A stretch of 64,000 nucleotides of DNA from Bacteroidales bacterium WCE2004 (lineage in GTDB: Bacteria > Bacteroidota > Bacteroidia > Bacteroidales > UBA932). The stretch spans positions 62,001-126,000 of the forward strand of contig FUZR01000005.1 of NCBI GenBank assembly GCA_900167895.1, in the 5' to 3' direction. Below the pieces are notes generated by a model. It saw only the letters and a list, made by a program, of their open reading frames with translations. It searched no databases and had not been told where the DNA came from. The position numbers were made by a program, and so were the translations under genes. Shown here piece by piece: positions 50,151 to 59,560 of this stretch (position 1 is the first letter of the stretch; every line of letters begins with the position of its first letter).

Positions 50151-52355
50151 ATGGAGAAAGTAACCGTTCTGCCCCCCGAGAAACTGATCGGCGGATGGAT
50201 TGACCCGAAGTACCTCCCCGAAGGAAAAGACAAGTATTACATCCGGGACAAGCAGGTGCGCAAGCCGCGTGGCGGCTGGCGGCACCTGACCAGCGACGAG
50301 ATCGAGGCCCTGGTCATGAACGACAACACGGCCGCCAGCTGGGACACCATCTGGGTGACGGACGAATTCCGGCCGCACGGGGTCAAGAACAACAAGTTCT
50401 ACGGGACCGTCCGCATCGGTCGCGTGACCGAGAACGGCCTCCAGTTCCACGACCTCCGGCTGCCGATCGGTATCACCAATTCCTCGATCCACTCCTGCGA
50501 CATCGGCGACGACTGTGCCATCCACAACGTCCATTATCTCTCGCATTATATCATCGGCAACCGCTGCATGCTCTTCAACATCGAGGAGATGTGCACCACG
50601 GACCACGCCAAGTTCGGCAACGGCATCATCAAGGAGGGCGAGCCCGAGGAGGTCCGCGTCAAGATCGAGGTGATGAACGAAACCGGCTGCCGCGCGGTCT
50701 ATCCCTTCGACGGGATGACGACCGCCGACGCCTATATGTGGGCCAAATACATCGACGACGAGCCCCTGCAGCAGAAGCTCCGCGAGATCACCCAGGCCTC
50801 CGTGGACAGCCATCGCGGCTACTACGGCACCGTCGGCGAAGGGTGCGTCATCAAGAATTCTTCCATCATCAAGGACGCCAGGATCGGCGCCTCCTGCTAC
50901 ATCAAGGGCGCGAGCAAGCTCAAGAACATCACGATCAATTCCTCCGAGAAGGAGCCTTCGCAGATCGGCGAGAACGTCATCATGGTCAACGGCATCATGG
51001 GCGTCGGCAGCCGCGTCTTTTATTCCTGCACGGCCATCCGCTTCGTGATCGGCAACAACAGCGCCCTCAAGTTCGGCGCCCGCCTGATCAACTCCATCCT
51101 CGGCGACAACTCCACGATTTCCTGCTGCGAGGTGCTCAACAACCTCATCTTCCCGGCGCACGAGCAGCACCACAACAATTCCTTCCTGGTGGCCGCCTGC
51201 GTCAAGGGCCAGAGCAACATGGCCGCCGGCGCGACCATCGGCTCCAACCACAACAGCCGCACCAACGACAACGAAGTGGTCGCCGGCCGCGGCTTCTGGC
51301 CGGGCCTGTGCACGAGCATCAAGCATTCCAGCGTCTTCGCCTGCTATACGCTGCTCGCCAAGGCCGACTACCCGGCCGAGCTCAACATCCCGCTCCCGTT
51401 CTCCCTGCTGAGCAACAACGCCAAGGAAGACCGCCTCGAGCTTACTCCCGGCTTCTGGTGGAGCGAGAACCTCTACGCGCTGGCGCGCAACAACTGGAAA
51501 TACAAGACCCGCGACAAGCGGATCACCAAGACACAGAACATCGAGTTCGATACCTTCGCCCCCGACAGTATGGAGGAGGTCATCCATGCCCGCGAACTGC
51601 TGGAGCTCTGGACGGCCAAGGCCTGGTATCGCAAAGAGAATAAACCCTTCGACAAACTCAAAGACGAGCAGCTGCGGGCTAAGGGCCGCGACCTGCTCAA
51701 CGGAGACTCCGAGATGGTAGACGCCCTTGAGGTATTCGGCGAAGGCCTGGAGAAAAGCAAGCGCCCCGCGCTCATCCGCAAGCCCCGGCGGGCCTACCAC
51801 GCCTATGGTGACATGCTCGTGCATTACGCCATGGTCAACGTGATGGACTACCTGGAAGCCAATCCCGGCGAGACGCTCACCTCCTTGTCTGCATTCCTGA
51901 AGAGCCGTCGCCAGCGCGAGTGGGTCAACCTGGGCGGACAGCTGATGATGGCGACCGAGTTCGACCGTCTGCGCTCCGATATCCGGAGCGGCAAGCTGGC
52001 TTCCTGGAAGGACATCCACAAGCGCTACAACGACATCTGGAGACGTTATCCCGTTGACAAGCTGCGCCACGCCTATCTCTCGCTCTGCTGTCTGATGGGT
52101 GTCGAACGGATGGACGCGGCGGCCTGGCAGCAGGCCATCGAGGCGGAGATCCGCATCCAGCGCTTCATCTGCGACGAGGTGTACCGCACCCGCCAGAAGG
52201 ACTACGAGAACCCGTTCCGCAAGGCCACCTACCGCAATGCCGAGGAGATGACCGCCGCGATCGGGACGCTGGAGGACAACAGCTTCGTCAAGCAGATCCG
52301 GTCCGAGACCGCGGTCAACCTGAAGCGCCTCGAGGAGCTGCGTGAGCGCATATAA
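50151..52355 (+). CDS. DUF4954 protein with left-handed beta-helix repeats
   Basis: A 734-residue cytoplasmic protein. Residues ~100-400 contain hexapeptide-type left-handed beta-helix turns (SSIHSCDIGDDCAIHNVHYL, VGEGCVIKNSSIIKDARIG, MAAGATIGSNH), the fold of sugar-nucleotide acyl/uridylyl-transferases. The C-terminal ~250 residues are helical. It matches the DUF4954 family of Bacteroidota and spirochaetes; function unknown. Position directly before a sugar-isomerase-domain protein suggests a role in sugar-phosphate or nucleotide-sugar metabolism (inference). 10 bp separate it from the SIS gene. Confidence 0.85.
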   Translation: MEKVTVLPPEKLIGGWIDPKYLPEGKDKYYIRDKQVRKPRGGWRHLTSDEIEALVMNDNTAASWDTIWVTDEFRPHGVKNNKFYGTVRIGRVTENGLQFHDLRLPIGITNSSIHSCDIGDDCAIHNVHYLSHYIIGNRCMLFNIEEMCTTDHAKFGNGIIKEGEPEEVRVKIEVMNETGCRAVYPFDGMTTADAYMWAKYIDDEPLQQKLREITQASVDSHRGYYGTVGEGCVIKNSSIIKDARIGASCYIKGASKLKNITINSSEKEPSQIGENVIMVNGIMGVGSRVFYSCTAIRFVIGNNSALKFGARLINSILGDNSTISCCEVLNNLIFPAHEQHHNNSFLVAACVKGQSNMAAGATIGSNHNSRTNDNEVVAGRGFWPGLCTSIKHSSVFACYTLLAKADYPAELNIPLPFSLLSNNAKEDRLELTPGFWWSENLYALARNNWKYKTRDKRITKTQNIEFDTFAPDSMEEVIHARELLELWTAKAWYRKENKPFDKLKDEQLRAKGRDLLNGDSEMVDALEVFGEGLEKSKRPALIRKPRRAYHAYGDMLVHYAMVNVMDYLEANPGETLTSLSAFLKSRRQREWVNLGGQLMMATEFDRLRSDIRSGKLASWKDIHKRYNDIWRRYPVDKLRHAYLSLCCLMGVERMDAAAWQQAIEAEIRIQRFICDEVYRTRQKDYENPFRKATYRNAEEMTAAIGTLEDNSFVKQIRSETAVNLKRLEELRERI

Positions 52356-52365
52356 AAATTGACTT

Positions 52366-53379
52366 ATGAATCTGAAAGAAAACAAGTACGCCCAGTATTA
52401 CCTGGTGCAAGAAATGATGGGGACCGTCCCCACGGTGGCCAAATTCGACCCGGACTGTTCCAAATTTGTCGCGGATTCCGTCCGCAAGACGGGCAGGATG
52501 TTCTTCTCCGGCGAGGGTTCTTCCCGTATCTTCCCGGCCAAGAACGCCCGCCGCGTGTCCCTGCGCTGGGGCCTTGCCGCCGACATCCAGACCGACGGTT
52601 CCCGGCAGGCTGCCGAATATGATCTGAGCCGTTTCACCGTGCTCGTCGACTCCAATTCCGGCCGGACCAAGGAAGCCCTCGCGCTGGCCCGCAAGCTGCA
52701 GGCCGAAGGCAACAAGGAGACCTTCTCGCTGAGCGCCAATCCCGACACGCCCATCCAGCAGGCCTGCGCCGCGGGCCACGTGCTCGGATGCGGTTGGGAG
52801 GAAGCCGTGGCGGCCACCAAGAGCGTGGTCGAGCAGGCCCTCTTCTGCGAGTCCATCTTCTGGCAGCTGGCCGGCGAGGATATGAAGGCCGCCCTCAAAG
52901 GCCTTCCCGAGAAGCTCGAGCAGGCGCTGACCCTGCAGGTCCCGGCCGAGGTCGTGGCGTGGGTCAAAGGCGCCCACACCATCTATTTCGCCGGCTACAA
53001 CGACGGCGTGGCCGAGGAGCTGACCCTCAAGACCAACGAGATCACCCGCCGCAAGAGCGACTTCCTCGAGGGGACCTATGCGGTCCACGGCATCGAGGAG
53101 GTGATGCAGGAGGGCGACATCGTATTCGTGGTCGATCCGATCGAGAGCGAATACGAGAAGTTCCAGTCCGTCTTCCAGGGCGCCGGCGTGCACGTGGTGG
53201 CCATCAGCACGAAGCAGACGCCGTTCGAGCAGACCATCGTGGTCCCGGACGCCGGGGAGCTCCAGCCGTATGTCTATCTTTGCGCCGGATGGAACGTCCT
53301 CGTGGAGGTGGGCATCAGCGACGGCATCAACCTCGACAAGCCGGAGCGCGCCCGCAAGGTCGGCAACGAGATGCAGTAA
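52366..53379 (+). CDS. SIS (sugar isomerase) domain protein
   Basis: A 337-residue protein with two SIS domains, as in the isomerase half of glucosamine-6-phosphate synthase or AgaS. GRMFFSGEGSSRIFPAKNAR is the first phosphosugar loop, LVDSNSGRTKEALALARKL the Ser/Thr-containing second. EGTYAVHGIEEVMQEGDIV resembles GlmS/FrlB. No glutaminase domain. Substrate is probably a phosphorylated amino sugar but cannot be told. Middle gene of DUF4954-SIS-lplA. Confidence 0.88.
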   Translation: MNLKENKYAQYYLVQEMMGTVPTVAKFDPDCSKFVADSVRKTGRMFFSGEGSSRIFPAKNARRVSLRWGLAADIQTDGSRQAAEYDLSRFTVLVDSNSGRTKEALALARKLQAEGNKETFSLSANPDTPIQQACAAGHVLGCGWEEAVAATKSVVEQALFCESIFWQLAGEDMKAALKGLPEKLEQALTLQVPAEVVAWVKGAHTIYFAGYNDGVAEELTLKTNEITRRKSDFLEGTYAVHGIEEVMQEGDIVFVVDPIESEYEKFQSVFQGAGVHVVAISTKQTPFEQTIVVPDAGELQPYVYLCAGWNVLVEVGISDGINLDKPERARKVGNEMQ

Positions 53380-53391
53380 GGAGTCGTCCGC

Positions 53392-54342
53392 ATGCGGTTT
53401 CTGACGAACCCTTCGACCGACCCCTGGTACAATATGTCGTTCGACGAATACTGCCTGGAGCAGTACCCGTCGGACGACAGTTTTTTCTATCTGTGGCGCA
53501 ACCGCCCGTCCGTCATCATCGGGCTCAACCAGAACGCCTACAGCGAGGTCAACCTCGGCTATCTGCAGGCCCATGACATCCGGCTGGCCCGCCGGGTGAC
53601 CGGCGGCGGCGCCGTCTACCACGACCTGCAGAACCTCAACTATACCATCATCGGCCGGGACGCTTCGCCGCAACCGGTGGTGGACGCGCTGCGCTCGCTG
53701 GGCGTTCCGGCGGAGCTGACCGGCCGCAACGACATCTTCGTGGACGGCCGCAAGGTCTCCGGCTATGCCCGCCGCCTCTGGCGGGACCGCCAGATCATCC
53801 ACGGCACGCTGATGTACGACGTGGACCTGGACACGCTCGCCCGCGTATTGGACGTTCCGGGCTCCAAGATGGCCGTGAAGGGGATTGCCTCGGTCAAGAG
53901 CCGCGTGGCCAATTTAAAGGACTTTCTGCCCCAATTCCGGGGGCTTGACGAGCTGCAGGCCGCGCTGCAGGAGATCCTGGCGGCCGGCGACGCCGGGCTG
54001 CCCTTCGACGCGGAGCGCCGGGCAGCCGTCCAGCGCCTCTCCGACGCGAAATTCTCCACCTGGGACTGGATCTACGGACAGTCCCGCGAAGCCGACCTGG
54101 TCCGCAGCGGCAAGCTTGCCTGCGGCACCGTCGAGGCCCGCCTCTGCCTGGACCGCGGCGTGCTGACCGCGGTCGCGTTCGGCGGCGACTTCCTCGGCGC
54201 CCTGCCGGCCGCGCAGCTTGCGCAGCGCCTGGCCGGCGTGCGCTTCGAGCGCGCCGCCCTGCGCGAAACGCTCGACGCCGCCGAAGTGGAGAAATACTTC
54301 GACGGCGTCAGCGCCGAGGACCTGACGGCCCTCCTTTTCTAG
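53392..54342 (+). CDS. lplA: Lipoate-protein ligase A
   Basis: A 316-residue ligase attaching lipoate to E2 and GcvH proteins using ATP. NMSFDEYCLEQ and LWRNRPSVIIGLNQNAYSE begin the catalytic domain; RRVTGGGAVYHDLQNLNYT is the RR-GGG-V-H-D signature and GRNDIFVDGRKVSGYARR contains the Lys contacting lipoyl-AMP. A C-terminal accessory domain starts near residue 235. AAGGAG precedes the ATG by about 8 bp. The stop lies 3 bp from the convergent protease gene, with no terminator. Confidence 0.94.
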   Translation: MRFLTNPSTDPWYNMSFDEYCLEQYPSDDSFFYLWRNRPSVIIGLNQNAYSEVNLGYLQAHDIRLARRVTGGGAVYHDLQNLNYTIIGRDASPQPVVDALRSLGVPAELTGRNDIFVDGRKVSGYARRLWRDRQIIHGTLMYDVDLDTLARVLDVPGSKMAVKGIASVKSRVANLKDFLPQFRGLDELQAALQEILAAGDAGLPFDAERRAAVQRLSDAKFSTWDWIYGQSREADLVRSGKLACGTVEARLCLDRGVLTAVAFGGDFLGALPAAQLAQRLAGVRFERAALRETLDAAEVEKYFDGVSAEDLTALLF

Positions 54343-54345
54343 TCT

Positions 54346-57300
54346 TTATCTGCTCTTGTCGGGAGCGGCCGGCGTGCCGGGCAGCGGCTTGTAGTTCTTC
54401 AGCTCACCCTGCAGGTACTCGACCGCCTTCTCCAGCTGGGCGTCCTTGCCGAGCCAGTCCTCGAAGGGATTGATGTCCACCACGATGTCGGGATCGACGC
54501 CGTGGCCTTCGATGATCCATTCACCTTCCGTGGAATAGGAGGTGAAGAACGGGGTGCGCATATCCTGGCCGTCCACGAACTGGCGCGAGCCGGAGATGCC
54601 CACGATGCCGCCCCAGGAACGGGTGCCGATCAGCTTGCCGAGGCCGAGCTGGCGGAAGCCGTAGGGGAAGAGGTCGCCGTCGGAAGAGGAATACTTGTCG
54701 ATCAGGCAGACCTTCGGGCCGTAGAAGGCCTCGTTCGGCACGGTGCGGTTGCCGCCGTTGCGGTACATGTTCATCCGGTAGACCTCGCGTTGCAGGCGCT
54801 CCAGGATCATCGGGGAGACGTTGCCGCCGCCGTTCATACGGTCATCCACGATCAGGGCCTTCTTGTCCAGCTGCGTGTAGAAGAGCTTGGTGAACATATC
54901 CAGGCCCTCGGTGCTCATGTCCGGGATGTGGATGTAGCCGATCTCGCCGTTGGAGAGGCGGTCCACCTTCTCGATGTTGTCCTGCACCCACTCGTAGTAG
55001 GCGAGGTTGGCTTCGTCGTCGACGGGCTTGACATACACGGTGCGGGCGTCCTTGCCGGAGGCGGAGGAGGCGATCTTCAGCGAGACGGTCTTGCCGGCCT
55101 TGCCGATGAGGGCCTGGCCCGGATCGGTCAGATCCCTGGCGGCGATGCCGTTCACCTCCACCAGGTAGTCGCCCACCTTGGCGTCCACGCCCGGGGTGCG
55201 GAGCGGGCAGTGCAGGGTCTCGTCCCAGTCGGCGCCGCGGAAGATCTTCTCGATCCGGAAGGCGCCGGTGCGGCTGTCCTTGCTGTATTTCGCGCCCAGC
55301 AGGCCGGTGGGGATGCGCTTGATCTCCGGGCTCTCGCCGGAAGTGATGTAGGCGTGGCCGACGTTCAGCTCGCCGATCAGTTCGCCGATCAGGTAGGAGA
55401 GGTCGTCGCGGTGCTTGACGTACGGCAGCATCTGGCCGTATTTCTCACGCATATGGTTCCAGTCCACCCCGTGCATGTTCTCCACATAGAAGTTGTCGCG
55501 GGTGATGCGCCAGCTCTCGTCGTAGATCTGCGCCCACTCGGCTTCGTGGTCGATCATCATGTCGATCTCGCCGGTCGGGATGACCGTCGAGCTGCGGCCC
55601 GGAGCGGTGAAGTTGGCGACCTTGTATTTGCCTTCGCTGCGCACGACCGCCTTCTTGCCGTCGGGCGTGATGGCCATCGGGGTGTCGGCCGGGCCGTCGG
55701 AGATCTCGAGGCTCTCGAGGTCCATGATCTTGATCGAGGCGCCCCGGTTCCTGGAATAGGTCAGGAAGTAGAGACTGCCGTTCTCGGCGAAGATGGGGTC
55801 ATAGAATCCGGGCTCCACCGGCAGTGCGGTGATGCGCTGGCCGAGGCCTTCCAGGTCCACCTTCATCTTCTTGGGGGCTTCCTTGGCGGGCGCGTCCTTC
55901 GCGCCTTTCTTCGCGTCCTTCTTGCCGCCGCCGGCGGGCTTCGGGGCCTCGGCCGGCTTGACGGAATATTCGTCGTTGCCGAGCACCAGCGGGTTGGCCG
56001 CGTCCTTGGTCAGCGGGAGCACGAAGAGGTGCTCAGAGAGGTTGTAGGAAGTGTTCCATTCGATGTCCGAATACTGGGCCTCGAGGTGGCGGACGGAGGC
56101 GAAGAAGAGGTATTTGCCGTCCTGCGAGAAGAGCGGCGAGGAGGCGTCGTACCAGCGGTCGGTCACCTGATAGCTCTTGCGGGCCTGGATGTCGAAGAGG
56201 TAGAGACCGCCGATGAAGTTGGGCATCGTGGTGGTGTAGGCCGCCCAGGTGCCATCCGCCGACAGGGTGAAGGAGCGGATGGCGGAGCGCTCGCCCACGA
56301 GGATGCGGCTGAGCGCCTTCGTCTCGACGTCCAGCTCATAGACGTCCCAGTGCAGGGTGGAGAAATAGAGTTTCTTGCCGTCGGGGCTCCACTGCAGGTT
56401 GGTGGGATAGCCCTCCTTGAAGTCGGTCAGGCAGGTGGCCTTCGTCATGTCGTCGGCGGGGGCGCAATAGACCTGGTATTCGCCGGAGGCGTCCGAGAAC
56501 CAGGCGATGCGGGAGCCGTCCGGGCTCCATTCGGCCTCGCGCTCGTGTGAACCCGGCGAGCGGGAAATGTTCACCACGGGGCCCTTCTCCGCAGGCAGGG
56601 AGAAGATGTCGCCGCGCACGACGGCGAGCACGCGCTTGGCGTCCGGCGAGAGGCTGAAACCGCTCGGGTTGAGGCCGCGGTTGCGGTATTCGGTTCGGCT
56701 CCAGACGTCGTCGTCGGCCAGGCGGATGCTGACCTTCTCGGCGGCGCCCTTGCGGACGTCATATTTGTAGATGTAACCGCCGTTCTCGAAGACGACGTAG
56801 CCGTCCGCGCTGTGGGCGGGGAACTTGCAGTCGTATTCGGTGAAGTCGGTCACCTTGCGGGACTGCTTGCTGCTGGTGTCATAGACGAAGAGGTTCATCG
56901 TCCGGTCGCGGTCGGAGAGGTAGTAGATCTCCTGGCCGATCCACATCGGGAAGATGTCCTGGGCGTCGTTGTCCGTGATCTTCTCCAGCTTGGTGGTGCC
57001 GACGGTGTTGATCCAGATGTCGTCCGCCTGGCCGCCCCGGTAGTATTTCCAGGTGCGGAACTCGCGGAACATCCGGTTCATCGCAAGCTGCTTGCCGTCC
57101 GGCGAATAGGAGCAGAAGCCGCCCTCGGTGGTCGGGATGAACTCGGGCAGGCCGCCGTCCACGCTGACCAGGCAGAGCTGCGCGCGCAGGCCGCTGAAGC
57201 ACCACTGCTTGCTGCGGTAGATGATCTTCTTGCCGTCCGGCGTCCAGCCCATCACGATGTTGTTGGGGCCCATCCGCTCGCCGACCTTGTCGCGCCCCAC

Positions 57301-57630
57301 GAGGGCGCTGTAGGTCAGGCGGCGCGGCTCGCCGCCCGTGATCGGGATGGTATAGACTTCGGTGTTGCCGTCATACTGCGCCGTGAAGGCGACGGTCTGC
57401 CCGTCCGGCGAGATCTTCGGGAAGCATTCGTACCCGACGTCGGAGGTTAGCTTGACGGCCTGGCCGCCGTCGATGCCGACGCTGTAGAGGTTGCCGGCGT
57501 AGCAGAAGACGATTTTCCCGCCACCCACGGCGGGGAATCGGAGGAGGCGCGCTTCGTCCTGCGCGGGCGCTGCGGACAGCGGCAGGGCGACCAGGGCGCA
57601 AATCAGGGACAGAATCAATCTGTTTTTCAT
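54346..57630 (-). CDS. Tricorn-like S41 family protease
   Basis: A 1094-residue exported protease. Signal peptide MKNRLILSLICALVALPLSA (cleavage after ~21). Two PD40/WD40-like beta-propeller regions occupy about residues 25-600 (repeats such as FPKISPDGQTVAFTAQYDG and WSPDGSRIAWFSD). A Lys/Ala-rich linker precedes the tricorn core domain, PDZ (about 790-860) and S41 catalytic domain. The nucleophile is likely in YSSSDGDLFPYGFRQ near residue 980, with RSWGGIVG after it. It probably trims peptides in the periplasm. It follows the GH20 gene by 12 bp. Confidence 0.93.
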   Translation of the reverse strand: MKNRLILSLICALVALPLSAAPAQDEARLLRFPAVGGGKIVFCYAGNLYSVGIDGGQAVKLTSDVGYECFPKISPDGQTVAFTAQYDGNTEVYTIPITGGEPRRLTYSALVGRDKVGERMGPNNIVMGWTPDGKKIIYRSKQWCFSGLRAQLCLVSVDGGLPEFIPTTEGGFCSYSPDGKQLAMNRMFREFRTWKYYRGGQADDIWINTVGTTKLEKITDNDAQDIFPMWIGQEIYYLSDRDRTMNLFVYDTSSKQSRKVTDFTEYDCKFPAHSADGYVVFENGGYIYKYDVRKGAAEKVSIRLADDDVWSRTEYRNRGLNPSGFSLSPDAKRVLAVVRGDIFSLPAEKGPVVNISRSPGSHEREAEWSPDGSRIAWFSDASGEYQVYCAPADDMTKATCLTDFKEGYPTNLQWSPDGKKLYFSTLHWDVYELDVETKALSRILVGERSAIRSFTLSADGTWAAYTTTMPNFIGGLYLFDIQARKSYQVTDRWYDASSPLFSQDGKYLFFASVRHLEAQYSDIEWNTSYNLSEHLFVLPLTKDAANPLVLGNDEYSVKPAEAPKPAGGGKKDAKKGAKDAPAKEAPKKMKVDLEGLGQRITALPVEPGFYDPIFAENGSLYFLTYSRNRGASIKIMDLESLEISDGPADTPMAITPDGKKAVVRSEGKYKVANFTAPGRSSTVIPTGEIDMMIDHEAEWAQIYDESWRITRDNFYVENMHGVDWNHMREKYGQMLPYVKHRDDLSYLIGELIGELNVGHAYITSGESPEIKRIPTGLLGAKYSKDSRTGAFRIEKIFRGADWDETLHCPLRTPGVDAKVGDYLVEVNGIAARDLTDPGQALIGKAGKTVSLKIASSASGKDARTVYVKPVDDEANLAYYEWVQDNIEKVDRLSNGEIGYIHIPDMSTEGLDMFTKLFYTQLDKKALIVDDRMNGGGNVSPMILERLQREVYRMNMYRNGGNRTVPNEAFYGPKVCLIDKYSSSDGDLFPYGFRQLGLGKLIGTRSWGGIVGISGSRQFVDGQDMRTPFFTSYSTEGEWIIEGHGVDPDIVVDINPFEDWLGKDAQLEKAVEYLQGELKNYKPLPGTPAAPDKSR

Positions 57631-57642
57631 ATATACTGGCTG

Positions 57643-59298
57643 TTATAAATTGGTGTTCAGAATGCTGCGGTAGTTGTAGCCGGACAGGTACAGGACCGTG
57701 AATTCGTGCTCGCGGAGCACGCGGAGGAAGCGCGTGAGGTCACGCTGGCCTGCCTGGCACCACTGCACCTCGGAGAGCGCCAGCAGGCGCGGCAGGAGCA
57801 TGTATTCCAGGTGCTCCGGCGTGCTGATGTATTCCGTCCAGAGGTTGGCCTGCACACCCAGGATGTGATGCGCCTGCTCCGGCGCGATCCCGTCCAGCGG
57901 GTCCAGGGAATAGACCTTCTCGAGCGTGACGACGCCGTCGAAGCCTTCCGGCTCCCCGGCGGGATCCTCGCTCTGGCGGTAGTCGAAATAGCAGTGGGAC
58001 ACGGGGGAGAGAATGGCGTCGAAGCCCTTGGCGGAAGCCTGCTTCGCGCCGTCCGTGCCCCGCCAGGACATCACGGTCGCGCCCGGTGCGAGCTCCCCTT
58101 CGAGGATCTCGTCCCAGCCGATGATCTTCTTGCCCCTGGTGGCCAGGAAGTCCTGGACGCGCTTGGTGACGTAGTTCTGCAGGTACTGCTCCGCAGTGAA
58201 GCGCCCGTCGTCCTGGAGCCCCAGCTCCCGGATGCGGGCCTGGCAGTGCGGGCATTCCTTCCACGCGGTCTTGGGACATTCGTCCCCGCCGATGTGGATG
58301 TATTCGCCCGGGAAGAGCTCCGCCACCTCGCCGAGGACGGCTTCCAGGAAGTCGAACGTGCTCTCCTTGCCCACGCACAGGACCTGGTCGGAGACGCCCC
58401 ATTTCGTCCAGGCGGCGTAGGGTCCGCCCGTGCAGCCGAGCTCCGGGTAGGCGGCCATCGCCGCCAGCATGTGGCCGGGGAGGTCGATCTCCGGCACGAC
58501 CGTGATGCCGCGCCTGGCGGCATAAGCCACCACCTCGCGGATCTGGTCCTGGGTATAGAAACCGCCGTAGCGGATGTGGTCGTTGGAGGAGAAGTCGTGG
58601 CCGACCATCGTGCCCTCCCGCCAGCAGGCGATCTGGCTCAGCAGGGGGTAGGACATGATCTCGATGCGCCAGCCCTGGTCGTCCGTCAGGTGCCAGTGGA
58701 AGCGGTTGAGCTTGAACATCGCCATCACGTCGAGGTAGCGCTTGATCTCGTCCACCTGCCAGAAGTGCCGGGAGCAGTCCAGGTGCATGCCGCGCCAGGC
58801 GAAGCGGGGCTCGTCGCGGACCGTGCAGCAGGGCAGGTACCAGTGCTCCTTCTCGGCGATCTCCTTGCCGTAGATCGCGGCGGGGAGCATCTGCTGCAGG
58901 GTCTGCAGGGCGTACAGCACGCCCGGGAGCCCGCTGGCGCGGACGACGGCCTTGCCGGCCTGCACGTCGATGCCGTAGGCCTCCGGCCCGAAGGAGGCGT
59001 CCTTCAGGAACAGCAATCCCTTCACCTTGCCGGATGCGACGGCCTCGTGCAGGCCGGGCGGCGTGGAGAAGGGACAGAATTTGCCGGAGACGAAGCCCAG
59101 GCGCGAAGCGAAGCTGCCGACGGCGTCGCGGGCGTCCTGCCCGAAGGCCGGATCACACTTGACGGCAATGCCGGAAACGCGCAGGCTGCCCTTGTGCAGC
59201 TCGGCCTGTGCGGGCTGGGGGACGATGTCCTCCAGCACGCCCGCCCGCGCGCACAAGGAGAGGAGGCAGAAGATGCCAACGAAGAGAGTTCTTTTCAT
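57643..59298 (-). CDS. Beta-N-acetylhexosaminidase (GH20)
   Basis: A 551-residue exported glycosidase. Signal peptide MKRTLFVGIFCLLSLCARAG. A GH20b domain (IVPQPAQAELHKGSLRVSG) is followed by the TIM barrel with WRGMHLDCSRHFW, RFHWHLTDDQGWRIEI and the catalytic pair in YIHIGGDECPKTAW (Asp-Glu near residue 338). It releases terminal GlcNAc/GalNAc from glycans. First gene of the minus-strand pair with the S41 protease; a joint role on glycoproteins or mucin is possible. Promoter TATCTTTA is 5 bp before the ATG. Confidence 0.95.
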   Translation of the reverse strand: MKRTLFVGIFCLLSLCARAGVLEDIVPQPAQAELHKGSLRVSGIAVKCDPAFGQDARDAVGSFASRLGFVSGKFCPFSTPPGLHEAVASGKVKGLLFLKDASFGPEAYGIDVQAGKAVVRASGLPGVLYALQTLQQMLPAAIYGKEIAEKEHWYLPCCTVRDEPRFAWRGMHLDCSRHFWQVDEIKRYLDVMAMFKLNRFHWHLTDDQGWRIEIMSYPLLSQIACWREGTMVGHDFSSNDHIRYGGFYTQDQIREVVAYAARRGITVVPEIDLPGHMLAAMAAYPELGCTGGPYAAWTKWGVSDQVLCVGKESTFDFLEAVLGEVAELFPGEYIHIGGDECPKTAWKECPHCQARIRELGLQDDGRFTAEQYLQNYVTKRVQDFLATRGKKIIGWDEILEGELAPGATVMSWRGTDGAKQASAKGFDAILSPVSHCYFDYRQSEDPAGEPEGFDGVVTLEKVYSLDPLDGIAPEQAHHILGVQANLWTEYISTPEHLEYMLLPRLLALSEVQWCQAGQRDLTRFLRVLREHEFTVLYLSGYNYRSILNTNL

Positions 59299-59303
59299 TG
59301 GCT

Positions 59304-59311
59304 TAAAGATA
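59304..59311 (-). promoter_or_regulatory. -7 box of the GH20 gene
   Basis: Complement of 59304-59311 reads TATCTTTA (last base off consensus), 5 bp before the ATG at 59298. A very similar stretch recurs at 61353. Confidence 0.4.
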
Positions 59312-59372
59312 ATCAATAAATCAACATCCCGCGCTTCCCGCCCCCAAATCCGCTTGCTCCTCCATCCCCTGC

Positions 59373-59444
59373 TGATTCTCAATCACTTGCAATTTGACCC
59401 TCGGACAAAATGCCGAGGGTCGTCCCGTAAGTGTTTGATAATCA
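59373..59444 (+). repeat. REP-like palindrome, left copy (72 bp)
   Basis: Starts TGATTCTCA, has core CCCTCGG (59398-59404), 8-nt loop, CCGAGGG (59413-59419), and ends TGATAATCA (59436-59444). The right copy at 60495 has the same landmarks at exactly the same distances (25 and 23 bp), and most differences are transitions. It lies 116 bp before the transposase ATG. Confidence 0.8.
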
Positions 59445-59560
59445 ATAATAGTGTTGAGACCCTGTCAACAATATCCCTTTTGATGTCGATTTTTATTCAA
59501 CTGTCAAAGTTAAACGATTAAAACGCTGATCAATCGTTTTGTCTTTCCTACCTTAGCTGC

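Noticed and set aside
50133..52385. 750-codon minus-strand frame
   Set aside because: Antisense to the DUF4954 gene, whose motifs and promoter are clear.
54502..59319. Two long plus-strand frames (54502-56550 and 57706-59319)
   Set aside because: Antisense to the S41 protease and GH20 genes; no independent coding evidence.
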